DNA of 64,000 bases from Umbellularia californica. Its lineage: Eukaryota; Streptophyta; Magnoliopsida; Laurales; Lauraceae. Shown here piece after piece: positions 22,720 through 34,101 of this stretch (position 1 is the stretch's first letter; every line of letters starts with the position of its first letter). A program made the position numbers and the translations under genes. The notes under the pieces were generated by a model. The model saw only the letters and a list, made by a program, of their open reading frames with translations, did no database searches and had not been told where the DNA came from. The DNA is taken from positions 30,939,001 to 31,003,000 of the forward strand of contig JAPQWN010000011.1 in the NCBI GenBank assembly GCA_028538565.1. Direction: 5' to 3'.

Positions 22720-25288
22720 TGATGGAACGCGCTCCGAATGCCGTGGGTGCTACCGGGGTCGGCGGACGTGGGAGTCCGTCGGGTCCGGCCCTTTCGCGCC
22801 CAGGGGGCATGAAGCGTGCATCAACATTTCTTTTGTGTGGGTGTGCCAGATTTTCTATTTTACTTGGAATTGCAAGTGGTAATCCGGAGATCAACCGTCG
22901 CAAGTAAAAAGGAAATCAACTTCTTTCAAGTTTTCCATTGCACAAATATTTAAGAAAAGAGACATTTTCTTGGTTTGCCGTGAAAGGCGATTTTGTTTGG
23001 CATTTATAGCCGATTTTGGCGTTTATAGCCGATTTACAATTCTCATCAATAATGAAAGACAAGAGTTGTGATTTTTGTCTCTTTTAGAAAAATACAAACT
23101 ACAATGAAAAGCAAGAAAAGGAGGATCTAACTTCTCAGGAGATTGTGGGGGACTCGTTCAGATTGACGGTCGCAAGCCATGTATGGGCTTCGCCATCATC
23201 CATGCAGATGAGAACAGAGGATGCTCTTGATTCGCTTGGCTTGGCTATAACCTCAGATTTTTAGAGGACAAAGACCAAGAGGAGGTCTTATGTCCGATAA
23301 AAAGCTAAGTAGACAGGCTGAAAAGCCACGTCTAAGCCATTGGAGGCAGCGGGAGAAGGCAAGGACCTTGGGGGGGGGTACCCCCCAAGGGACTTTTGTC
23401 ATCTTGTAGTGGTGGCCGGTGCAGAACTTCAGCAGAGTTTTTCTCTCTTTTTCTTTCTCTCAGATTTCTGGATCTGTGGTGCTTTGGAAGTGATCTCCGA
23501 TTGATCGATCCGGATTTCAATGGAATGCTCTCCTATTTATAGGCTTTCGGTAGCCATTTAGGAGAGTTTATGGGCTTTAATGGCTTTAATGGGAGGAGTT
23601 ACAAGATTTATTTCTTGATTTTGTAACTCTTTTTTCCTTGAATCTGATTGGCCGATGGAGATTAAGGGCTTTTAATCACCTTAATTACCATAATGGGAGG
23701 AGTTTCATGGGTTAAATGCCATGAATCAATTGACTTGTAACTCCCAAATGCTTGCTTCTGATTGGGCCGTCCAAAGAAATGAATTAATGACTGCAATAAA
23801 GCTAGTCAATTAACCACATTAATTGGTCGCCGAGCAGTCGAAGAGTCGCGGGCCGTGCCGTGTCTTCTGGAATTCTTCTGGCGATGATCATCGATGGATC
23901 TTCATGCTGATCGACATCGGATGAACATGTAACTTCAGACAGTGATAGCTAAGAGCGGGCCGGTGACATCTGTCCTGTCGATTTTTCGATCGATTGGGCG
24001 GAAAGTACACTTTTTTGGTCGACCGGTTGGCGATCAATGTTGATTTTGATACTTTTGGAGGTTGACCCGTGATTTTGACGGATGTCGGAGGACATGAGTC
24101 AATTTCAAGCACTAAAAATCACATTTTCGGGAAACCACAGGGGCCAAAGTGTGCGAAACGCGAAAAAGGACGGAAAAACGGGTCACCGGCGAAAAATCTG
24201 GTGACCCGGACTTCCATGGTCGCCGGCGACCATGGGCCGGCGACCCTGGGCCATGGTCGCAGGCTGCGACCCTAGGGGTTTTTCCCTTGTTTTTGGTCCG
24301 TTTTGTGGTCTTTTTCGTCGCCGTTTTATTCTGTATTTTTCCTGACATTTCTTCTCATTTATTGGCTTGATTTCCCTGTAGAAAACCTGATGAGAATCCT
24401 TGCATTTTTAGAGTGCAAAGTTTCCAATTTTCCGGGAAAGCCGAAGACTTTGTCGCGTAGAGCTGCTGATTTTCCGCCAGAAGCTGAAACTTGGTCAAAC
24501 GATGTCGGAATGACCTGAAATTTGAGGTGAAGCCTCCTGAGCAATAAATAAGACCAACCATAGGCTTTTGTTTGAGTTTTGAAGCCGTTTGGGGTCCCAT
24601 CGATGCTTCACTTAATTTTGCTGCGGGGAAAATGTCGAGCTTTGATATGTGGCCAAACGATGTCCGATTGACCTGAAATTTGACAGGGAGCCTATTGGAG
24701 TCATTTTGAGACGTTCCATGGGCTCCGTTTTGGATGTCATGGTCCCAGGTTGCTCCGCCGCCGATAGGCTTGATTTTCTCTCGGAGCATCGAAACCTGGT
24801 CAAACGTTGTCGGAATGACCTGAAATTTGACGTGCAGCCTTTTGGAAGCATGTTGAAGCCACTCATGCACTTGGTTTGATGAGCGAAGGGTTCGGTGGTT
24901 CCCGCCGCCGGGAGGCTTGATTTTGCTGCTCGAGCATTGATGGATGGTCAAACGTTGTCGGTTTGACTTGAAATTTGGCATGGAGCCCTTTTGAGACATG
25001 CTGGAGTCATCCGTAGGCTCTGATCGAAGATTTGACGTCTCCGATGATGTCGCCGCCGGGAGCGCCATTTTAGCTGTCGGAGAAGCGAAGTTAGGCCAAA
25101 TGATTCTGAAATGGCCCGAAACTTCATGTGTACTCTTCTCTTGGCTATCTTGAAGGATCTTGCAGTTTTTGTTTGATTCTGACAAGATTTATTTTTTGGA
25201 GAAATTGCATTGTCTATTTATGGCAGGTTACGACTTCATGCAGCTTTCTTGATGTTGAAGAGGCAAAGTGACATTTTTGGTGTCAACA
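22720..25288 (-). repeat. E3 3' LTR (LTR-C), 2569 bp
   Basis: The ends are TGATGGAACG at 22720 and GGTGTCAACA at 25288 on the plus strand. It is nearly identical to LTR-D (38966-41539), with roughly three dozen differences counted by eye, about 1.4%. It has five U3 repeat units, the GC palindrome at 24214-24235 and a TATA box near 23536. Confidence 0.93.
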
Positions 25289-25303
25289 AATGCCCCCTCG
25301 AGG
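25289..25303 (-). promoter_or_regulatory. E3 polypurine tract
   Basis: The minus strand reads CCTCGAGGGGGCATT directly before the 3' LTR start, identical to the E2 site at 21086-21100. Confidence 0.8.
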
Positions 25304-25529
25304 TACAGCGACGAGTTGCTTGACTTTTGTAGTCGATGTGCCTCGAAGAGATTTTTGAAGGAGAGCTTGTGTCTTGACCAAGAGTCTTTGAGCAATCTTT
25401 CCTTTGGTAGAGTAGCCTTTGCGCTTCCAGGGGAATTTTATGGTAAATGAAAGGAATCAAGTACCATCTCGAGGCAAAGTTTTAAAGATGACATCAGGGA
25501 TGTGGATTTGGGCTTTTGTTTTTGACCTT

Positions 25530-25695
25530 GTTACCTAACAAGCTGTATGTGGCAGGTTAGGGGGGTCGGGTTTTGGTTTTGACCTTGTGACCCAACAAGC
25601 TGTATGTGGCAAGTTGGGGGATCATGATTTGGTTTTTGGTTTTGGTCTTGTGACCTAACAAGCTGTATGTGGCAAGTTAGGGGACCAGGATTTGG
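25530..25695. repeat. ~75-bp tandem repeat next to E3 3' LTR, 3 copies
   Basis: The unit contains ACAAGCTGTATGTGGCA, starting near 25538, 25597 and 25658. It is the mirror of the E2 array at 20660-20880 and lies upstream of the accessory-gene promoter. Confidence 0.85.
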
Positions 25696-26034
25696 TTTTT
25701 GGTCACTCTTTGGGACTGTGTGGGTCCATTGGAGTGGTTTGGATTTTTTGTGGAATGTCAATTTCAAGATTTTGGCTCAATTTGGTTTATGAGGCTGGAT
25801 GGTTTGATTTTTGGAAGCTCATGGGGCTTGGAATTTTTTTGTATGGTTCAATCAACTCAAAAGAGGCATGGAACCATTTTTGTATGCTCTTGGTAAGAGG
25901 GATTTTTTTTTCTGACTAAAAGCCCATTTTTTTGTTTTTTTTTTTTTTTTATAGTGCCTAGGTGGTCAAACCTGGCTCATATGGGCTAGCCCATGGGACC
26001 TTAAGCTTTTTAGGATGGCTTAGATCTCATGTGG

Positions 26035-26290
26035 GGCCATTTTTATAAAGAATATCTAAAGATATCTCATTTGGATAGAGAATATCTAAAAATATCTTTA
26101 TGGGAGAGAATCTCTCATATTCCCTTAATTTGGGAGAGAATATCTCAAGGTATCTTTCTTTTTGGGAAAGAATCTCCAATCTCCTATTTTGTTGGAGAGA
26201 ATCTCTCATTGATTGATTTTGGGAGAAAATCTCTCAAAGACATCTTTCTTTTTGGGAAAGAATCTTTCTAATTCCTTCTCTTTTGGTAAG
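26035..26290 (+). promoter_or_regulatory. Upstream promoter repeats with AATATCT motifs
   Basis: Short degenerate repeats of the type GAGAATATCTAAAAATATCT and GGGAAAGAATCTC. They contain one exact AAAATATCT (26089-26097), the plant evening-element consensus, plus several one-mismatch copies. They lie 60-310 bp before the TATA box of the accessory gene. The role is inferred only from position. Confidence 0.5.
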
Positions 26291-26348
26291 GTTACTAATT
26301 AGTAACACTTACCTTTCTTCTTTGTTTCCTTCTTTGATTTGCTCTCTC

Positions 26349-26357
26349 CTATAAAAG
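26349..26357 (+). promoter_or_regulatory. TATA box of E3 accessory gene
   Basis: CTATAAAAG, about 125 bp upstream of the ATG at 26480. The same box and spacing are found in E2. It points away from the LTR promoter, so the gene would be transcribed independently and antisense to gag-pol. Confidence 0.7.
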
Positions 26358-26479
26358 CAAAGGAAAGTAGGATCTCTTGCTCTTATTGCTTTCTTTTGCA
26401 ACAATCTCAAGAGAGCTCCAAGACCAAGAGTTCTTCTTCTTTAAGGATCTTCAAGCTTTTTCCTTCTTCTTCTCCATCA

Positions 26480-29400
26480 ATGGCTTCAAGTAAGTTTTCT
26501 CTCTTTTTCTTTCAAGAAAACTCCATGTAGAGAATAGGATGGAAAAAAAAGTGTCTCTTCTCTTTTTTTTTCTTTTTTTCTTTTCTTTCTATTCTTCTTC
26601 TCTTTTTTTCTTCTTTTCCACGTGATTTCTTTTTTTTTTGTCACGTGTGTCTCTTTTTTTTTTTTTTTTTTTTTTTTTTTGTAGGCCGTACGGACAGATC
26701 CGTACGGATCTGGTCCGTACGGCCACCTGGCCTGTGGGCCACGGCCTGATGGGCCTGATATGGCTTTTTTTTTTTTTTTTTGCTGTTTTCTTTCTTCTTT
26801 TTTTTTTTGTTTGAGAAAGTTTCTTCTTTTTTTTTGTTCTTTCTTTCTCCCTTTTTTTTTTGAGAAAGTTTCTTTTTTTTTTCTTTTCTTTCTCCCTTTT
26901 TTTTTTTTTTGAGAAAGTTTCTTTTTTTTTTCTTTTCTTTCTCCTTTTTTTTTTTTTTTTGAGAAAGTTTCTTTTTTTTTTTTTTTGTGCTCATCATGAT
27001 AATGCGTTTTTTTATGCAAATCTAGATGTTCATGCATGTACTTTTTGTAGATTGAGCATGATAGCATACCTAAAAATCTTTGCAAATTTGGGAATTTGGA
27101 GCTCGCAGCGATGTTGAGCCCTTCTTGATTTTGCGGAGATTTTGAGGTTTCGAAAGTTTGGAGTTTCGGAGCTCGCAGCGATGTTGAGCCCATCTTCAAA
27201 ACTTTCTATTTCTTTCGGGGTATTTCCCTTTTCTTCGGAATTGCCCCGGAACCATGCCAAAATTTCGCCAGATTTGCTTTTAGCGAAATTCTGTCATTTT
27301 GATGATGATCTTTTTCTTTTCCAACCTTTGCAAGTGGTTCCTCCAGAACGAACAAGGGTAAAGAGCCTGCTACAAGCGTACCTCGTCGATCCGCCAGATC
27401 TTCTAATGTGGCCGTTCAGCAGGCCTGGGAGAAGGTCCAGTTTGTTGAGAAGAACTTGGAAGAGTGCGATTCCCTCAATCGCGATGAGATGAGACAGCGA
27501 TTGATCGCTCTCAAGAATGAGGAATTCTATAAGATCATGGTAAGCAACCGTCCTTGGGTTATGGACGATCTGAGGGTTTTACCCAAGCCTACCTTCTTCT
27601 TTGGAGATGCAGTCCCTGACGACTTGACATACCAAAGGAGATGTTTTCAATTCTCTTACACAGCAGATGGTGAGGAGAGAACTATTTCTACCCGGTCGTC
27701 TTTTGATCGGACCATCTCGATCCTGAGCCTTTCTTCCACGTGCCCTAAGAGGGAAGATCCTCCGAGCTGGGTGAAGAGGACCAGTGTGATCAAGACCGGG
27801 GTTTTTGTTGGCGGTCCCTCCGGATATGCGGAGAAGTCGCCTGCCCAAATGGACATGTTGATGCCAGCCAGCGGCTACCAGGGCTCTGATTATCCGTCGG
27901 TCGATTTGGGACCGGTGGGCCTTGGCGTTTTCAGCGGTGACGGCAGCAATTGGGTGAAGCCTTTTCGACTTCGTGGCCGTTTCAGTGTTGACTCCGATTG
28001 GAAATCGTGGACTGATCGCGTCCTGCTGATTGGTGGCACCATTTTGAAGGAAGCCGGGATTTTTGACGCGGTCCGTGCTTTTAGGGAGACCGTGGCTTTT
28101 TCCGACGAGGCCTTCATGGCCATGTTGGAATCATTTCTCCCACAAACCAATACCTTCGTTGTAACGAATGGTGAGATTGGTTTTTCCTTGAAGGAGTTGA
28201 GCGCCATCACCGGATTGCCCATCCTTGGCAAACTCTACGAGGAGTTCATGCCGATTGACAGCGTCCTTGAGGAGCAGTCAGAGGAGTTCAGGCTCCTATA
28301 CTTTCAGCTCGTCACCTTCTATGATTTTTTGAAGGAGGGTTCGAAAGTCAGGTCCAGCAGTTGGAAGAGTTATGGCTCTTCATTCTTCAACTTCTTTGAC
28401 AGCAAAGAGTCTTCTGATAGCATGACCCGGGAAGACAGGAAGAAGACTTCGGCCATGCAGGAAGAGTTGAAGGGTTTCTTCGCGAGCACAGATGCCATTT
28501 GTTCTGACATTGCACTGCGGAGAGATCTTGCTTTTTACCTCACTTATTGGCTAGGTGAGGCTGTGTTTGCTGGTTGAGATGGGACGCACATCAGGCCGCA
28601 TTGTATTTTTCCGGCTTGTCAGATGGCGTTTGGAGAGCGGCTTGCTTTGGTGCCTGCTCTTTACTCCTACTTGTGTACCAAACTGCAGGCTGCTGCTTTT
28701 TTCGTTCGGCTTGGGCTCCCTATGAATAGGGTATTTTCAGCCCATATCTTTTATTCGTGGTTTGTATACCACTGTCCTGGCTTCCACCAGTTGGGTGCTG
28801 CACCGGATGATGATCCTCTAATGATTCGATTGGCTAAGGGAAAAGCCGTATCTGAATCACTTTTGTTTGCCCGCATGAGGATCCGACGGTTCAGGGACGT
28901 CAAGATGGGGCAGTCTTCAGTTAAGCTTTCTCCGGAGTTGCGGAAGAAGGCTTTTAATTTTGGTGCCTCCCGAGACTCTACCAGAGCAGGGTCGGGAAGG
29001 CATTACCCTTTGACCAATGCAGAGAAGGAGTGGCTTTTCAGCATACGAGTCGGCACGATGGTGTACCGCAGACATCTTTTCGTCGACATCCAGCCGTATG
29101 TACCTTCTCGCTTTGCGCTTCAGTTGGGCTTCTCTCAAGGCGTTGTTGGAGCACCTTCGAGTATGGTGAAGCGTTTTGGGGGTTTGCAGGATGGCAGAAA
29201 TGCATGGGCTTTTTATAGTGCTGAAGACACTACTGCCACGATCTCTTATCCTGAGCTGTCGACTTTCCGAACTGCCGGCTTCACGAAGTGGTTCGCGGAG
29301 AGCTTTTTGGCATATCAGGGGCTTTCCAAGAAGGAGCTTGATGTAAAGCTGTCTTCGGGGAAAGGTACTGGAAAGTCGGATGGCGTCCGGCGAGAGGAAG

Positions 29401-31065
29401 TTTGGGCCTTCCTTTCTGAAGAAAAGCACAAGATAGGCTTTCTCGGTGACCAGGGCGTCATTGATTCTGAAGCTGTTCGGGAAGTACCTGATGAAGCTTT
29501 GGAGCAGCTAGAACAGGAGGAACCTGAGCTCGACGCTTGGATGCAAGCGGCACAGAGGCGAGCTTCCGCGGAGTCTACTGGCGAGAGCAGACCATCCAGT
29601 GAGGAGCCAAGTGAGAAACCTGACTCTGATAGTGGGGCGGGTTCTTCTAGGAAGCGAACCCGTAGAGGTAAGAAGAGGAGTCATCATCATCACAGCGAGG
29701 GTCCACATGAGGACTCTCCTGACATGGAAATCCCTCTTACCATTAACGAGGAGGTGCCAGAGGCTGTCGACGAGCCTCTAGAGAAGAGGAGTCGTGGGGA
29801 AGAGACCATTGGTGAAGGTATGATTCTTCCTTTTTCTTTTTCTACTTCTTTCATGGGGCTTTCCATGTTCTGATTTATTTTCTCACCCTGCTGCTGCTTT
29901 TTTTTTAGCAGAGGATGAAGACTTGCCCATGCCTGAGGTTCCGACCGATGAGGCGGTGATGGAGCCGGTTATGGCATCTGAAGAAGAACCGAGGGACTCT
30001 GGAATGACTCCGGAATCTCCAATTGGTATAACTTCTTTCGCTTTCTTTTTTTTTTTTTTTTTTGCCTGCGACTTGATTTGCTAACATTTTCTTGTCAGCT
30101 GACTTGCCACAGGATTCCGATGACTTTGAACCATCAATGGACGCAAATGTTGATGATGCTTCCGATGAGTTCATGGAGGAAGAGAGTGTTCCGCCAGTCG
30201 TCGAAGAAGGTACTTTGTAGTGATGACCCTGATGATTTTTTTTTTTAACAAGATCATATTCATACCTTTTTGTGTTTCATTTGCAGGTTTTGAAGTGACA
30301 GAAGAGAGTCCATCGCTTCCTTCAGAACCAGAGCAAGGGATGCCAGAGGTCGATCCGGAGGTAGAGACTCCTACAACCAGTTCTGACGCGATAAAGGAGA
30401 TACCTCATGCTGAGATTCCTTCTCCAGTGGCTCCAAGTGGAAAGAGTTCCTTTGTTACTCTTCCAATGGGACATGACATGAGCAGCCGATCAGCGGAGAA
30501 GGGTGAATCTTCACCCAGTTCGTCTCTTCAATTTGCGAAGAAGGTGCTGGCTTGGGTTTTGAGTTCTTGGATCAAGACTCTCCTTTCTGGACACTTGGAG
30601 GCAGGATTTGGATTGATCCCACATGTACAGGAGATTCTCACTGATACCGAAGAGGTTGGTCTGGATGTCACAGGTGCCAGGGTGATCGTTGATAGGATCA
30701 TTGCACTGGGTGACAAGTGGTTTGAGACCATAGATTTCCCTGACGACCAATTCTTCAAGGAGATGTTCTTGGACCCTGCTGATAAGGCTAAGTCTCACCT
30801 GAATGAGGCTACACAAAGCAAGAAGCAGCTAGTTCGGGAGAAGAACTTGGAAGAGCTAGCCATCATCGGATTGAGGCATGACCTTAACGTCCTTGATAGG
30901 GAAGTTGAGGAGGCCAGGAAACGTCTTGAGCATTTGAAGGCGCAAGTCGCTGCCAAGTGGGCTGCTATAACAGAGGCTCGTGACAGGGAGAGTGCTCTGA
31001 TTCGCAGAGTTGCAGATGCACGTCAAGTTCTCGAGAGGAGGACTCAAGAAAACGAGCAATGGTAA
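26480..31065 (+). CDS. E3 antisense accessory gene, PMD-like protein with coiled-coil tail, five exons
   Basis: Exon model: 26480-26489, 27334-29817, 29912-30025, 30099-30209, 30287-31065. The sum is 3498 nt (1166 codons), and all junctions are phase 1 with GT donors. The acceptor before exon 2 reads CAA instead of CAG, and a TGA at 28575-28577 replaces a Gly codon of E2, so this copy is probably broken. The N-terminal two thirds resemble the plant mobile domain (PMD, seen in MAIN-type proteins and in transposons): ESFLPQTNTF...NGEIGFSLKEL...ITGLPILG and a YRRHLFVDIQPYVPSRFALQ region. Then come an acidic linker with a basic KKRSHHHH stretch, and a coiled coil (about 30790-31060). It may be a captured host gene. 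The role in the element is unknown. Confidence 0.7.
26540..26995. repeat. E3 intron 1 pyrimidine-rich repeats
   Basis: T-runs with the recurring unit GAGAAAGTTTCTTTTTT (four copies, 26811-26975). Also three CCGTACGG palindromes (26686, 26700, 26715) and two CACGTG boxes near 26619 and 26643. The Lys-rich reverse frames are spurious. Confidence 0.85.
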
Positions 31066-32767
31066 ACTGCTGGGAAAAAGCTTCCCGGTGTAAAAGAAGG
31101 GTTACGGCATTCGCCAGCATCTCATGGCAAGTTCCTGAAGAAGCGTGCCTTGGAAACTCTGACGGCTGAGGCCAAAAGTTTGCTTGAAGAGCTGAAGCTT
31201 TGGCTGGAGACCATTTTTGGCTGAGCTCCTGATTTTTTGTAGCAGAAACTATTCTTCTTTTTTTTTGGTACCACATGTATATTTTTTTGGTACTCTTTTT
31301 TTGTAGTGCTTGTGAACACTTTTCTTTTTTTTTTTTTGGTACCACATGTATTTTTTTTTGGTACTTTTTTCTTTTTTTGTTTTCCCTACGCTCACTCAAA
31401 TCTTTTTGTGATGAAAGCAATTGCTAAATGGGATTTGATCAAAAGCTTTGTCATTTTGTGAAAATCTTTTGTCAAATGGTTGTTTTGGTAGGGGAAACGA
31501 ATTTGGCATGAAAGCCGGATTTTTGTGGCATTTACAGCCAGTTTGGTGGCATTGATAGCCAATTGGTGGCATTTATAGCCGGTTTGGTGGCATTGATAGC
31601 CAATTTGTGGCATTTATAGCCGGTTTGGTGGCATTGATAGCCAATTTGTGGCATTTATAGCCGGTTTGGTGGCATTGATAGCCGGGTTTTTTGCGTTTAT
31701 AGCCAGATTTTGGCGTTTATAGCCGAGTTTTGGCGTTTATAGCCGAGTTTTGGTTTTCAAAATGCAGGTATCGACTAAATGTCGCCTCCCCGCTGAATGG
31801 TCTTGCAAGTATCGATGGAATGTCGCTTCCTTGCTCATTCGGTTTTGCGAGTATTGATGGAATGTCACTTCCTCGCGGGTTAGGTTTTGCGAGTATCGAT
31901 GGAATGTCGCTTCCTCGCGGGCTGGGGTGCAAATATCGACTAAGCGTCGCTTCCCTGCGTTTCCCAAAACTTTTGGTTTTGCGGGTACTGACTTGATGTC
32001 GTTTCTCCGCGATTTTTTTGAGGTTTTCTCGAACCATTTGAAATTTTGGTTGTGGATAGCAACTGGTATGTTGCATCTCCACGATTTTTGAAATTGGGTT
32101 ATGGATATCAACTGGTTTGTTGCTTCTCCACGATTTTAGGTTTTCTCGAACCTTTGAAATTTGGGTTGTGGATATCAACTGAAATGTTGTGTCTCCACGA
32201 TTTTTAGGTTTTTTCGAACCTTTTTTTGAAATTTGGGTCGTGGATATCAACTGATATGTTGCGTCTCCACGGTTTTTGGATTTTGCAAGTATCGACGAAA
32301 TGTCGCTTCCCTGCGATTTTGGGTGCAAGTATCAATGGAATGTCGCATCCTTGCTTTTTTTCAAAATTTTTGTTTTGAGGGTACTGACTTTGATGTCGTT
32401 TCTCCACGATTTTTGAAAAACCATTTTTTTTTTGTTTAAAGACACGAGGGTCGTAAATTTTGACCTAAAACCATTTGGCGGTAAAAGGTAAGGTGGACTA
32501 GGGTGGAAATCCCTGAATCCGGATTTTTGTTTCAAACCATGAATTTTGGTTCAAGGATCGAAAGTTTTGGTCAAGTCAGGGAGAGGCTCCTAAACTTGGA
32601 TTTTTTTGTTTTTGAACAATGAAACGATAAAAGTAAGCATTGTTTTTGAATCTCTAGAAATTTTGACATTTGATATGAAAATTCTAAAGAGAGTGGGTTT
32701 GACGAGCGAGTACCTGAGAACAGGTTTTGGCCATACAGGCATTGTTCTTACCCAGTTGGGTAAGTCT
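31066..32767. repeat. E3 spacer between accessory gene and pol, minisatellite-rich
   Basis: 31070-31420 is the likely 3' untranslated end of the accessory gene, with two TTGGTACCACATGTAT units. 31500-31760 has alternating TGGCATTTATAGCCGG and TGGCATTGATAGCCAA units. 31770-32420 has ~40-bp units (AGTATCGATGGAATGTCGC, TTCCTCGCGGG), reversed relative to E2. No credible gene is seen. Confidence 0.85.
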
Positions 32768-34087
32768 TCAAGGGTAGTACCGCTTCAAGAACTTGCCGTT
32801 GATAGGCAGCATACATCTGTCGCCTTCCATGTTTAGGAGGGCATATGCGCCGTTGGAGAAGACTTTGTCGATGACGTAGGGTCCCTCCCATTTTGGTTCA
32901 AATTTGCCTTTGGATTTATGTGCGAAGACCATTGGTCTTTTTACCGCAAGAACCAAGTCACCCTTTTTGTAGGCGCGTTGCCGGACCCTTTTGTCAAAAG
33001 ATCCTGCCATGCGTGCTTGGTAAAGTTCAATGCTTTGTCGAGCTTCGAGCCGTCTCTCGTCGAAATTGTCCAGCTCATGGAGTCGCAATTTGATATTGCT
33101 TTCTTGAGTCATGTCATTTTGTAGAGATATCCTCAGAGAAGGAATTTGTACCTCTAGGGGCACGACAGCTTTGCATCCATAGACCAAGGAGAATGGTGTG
33201 CTATGGGTTGGTCCTCGAACGGTGGTTCGATAGACCCACAAAGCTTCAGACAGTTTATCGCTCCAGTCTCTTTTGTGACTAGAGACCATTTTCTTGAGGA
33301 TTTTGCAGAGTGTCTTGTTGAAGGCTTCTGCTAATCCGTTTGCTGCCGGATTGTATGGAGTCGAAGGACAGCTTTGAATTTTGTATTTGTCGCAGAACCT
33401 GTAGAATCGATGATCCCGGAATTGTAGTCCGTTATCATGGACGAATCTTTTAGGTATGCCGAAACGACAAATGATGTTGGTGCGTAGGAATTGAAGGACT
33501 GATGATGTCTTCATTTCGTTGAACGCAAATGCTTCTGACCACTTGGAAAAATAATCCGTTGCGGCGAAGATGAAGCGATGACCTTTGCTTGAAGGGGGAG
33601 AGATAGGACCTATGATGTCCATGCCCCATGCTTCAAAAGGCCATGAGATTGCTGTAGGATGCAGCCATTCTGGAGGCATGTGAATGTAGTCTCCGTGAAC
33701 TTGGCATAGCTGGCAGCGTTTGGCAAATTGCATTGCGTCGGGTATCATGGTAGGCCAGTAGTAACCCAACCTTTTGATTTGGTCGTAGAGCTTGGGACCA
33801 GCCTGATGAGCTCCACAAAGACCAGCGTGAACTTCTTTGAGTGTTTCTTCGGCCTCTTGTTGTGATAAGCAACGTAGAAGTACTCCGTTGAAGGATTTCC
33901 TGTAGAGGATTTTTGAAGGAATATCCAAATGAAAGTTTGGGGCTCGCCTTTGAATGCTTACCCGTTTCGTTTGGATCTTCAGGTAGGATTCCGAACATAG
34001 TGTAATCAATGAACGGATCCCTCCAGTCGCCGATTGAAGTTTGAAGGATAGAGATCCGACTTCCAACCACTTGGTGGCATTCAGCAA
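32768..34087 (-). CDS. E3 integrase region (pol remnant)
   Basis: Integrase inserts the element DNA into chromosomes in the nucleus. From about 33965 the frame is intact to a stop at 32768. It has zinc-binding H and C residues (EVHAGLCGAHQ, CQLCQVHGD), catalytic D in GMDIIGP, D in VHDNGLQF and E in GLAEAFNK with 35 residues between the last two, and a C-terminal region ending NGKFLKRYYP. Upstream of 33965 the frame is shifted relative to E2, so the first ~40 residues of this open frame are not native. The frame directly follows the gag end at 34102 because protease, RT and RNase H are deleted, so no normal polyprotein can be made. Confidence 0.85.
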   Translation of the reverse strand: MLNATKWLEVGSLSFKLQSATGGIRSLITLCSESYLKIQTKRVSIQRRAPNFHLDIPSKILYRKSFNGVLLRCLSQQEAEETLKEVHAGLCGAHQAGPKLYDQIKRLGYYWPTMIPDAMQFAKRCQLCQVHGDYIHMPPEWLHPTAISWPFEAWGMDIIGPISPPSSKGHRFIFAATDYFSKWSEAFAFNEMKTSSVLQFLRTNIICRFGIPKRFVHDNGLQFRDHRFYRFCDKYKIQSCPSTPYNPAANGLAEAFNKTLCKILKKMVSSHKRDWSDKLSEALWVYRTTVRGPTHSTPFSLVYGCKAVVPLEVQIPSLRISLQNDMTQESNIKLRLHELDNFDERRLEARQSIELYQARMAGSFDKRVRQRAYKKGDLVLAVKRPMVFAHKSKGKFEPKWEGPYVIDKVFSNGAYALLNMEGDRCMLPINGKFLKRYYP

Positions 34088-34101
34088 CTGCTTGGTGTGT
34101 G

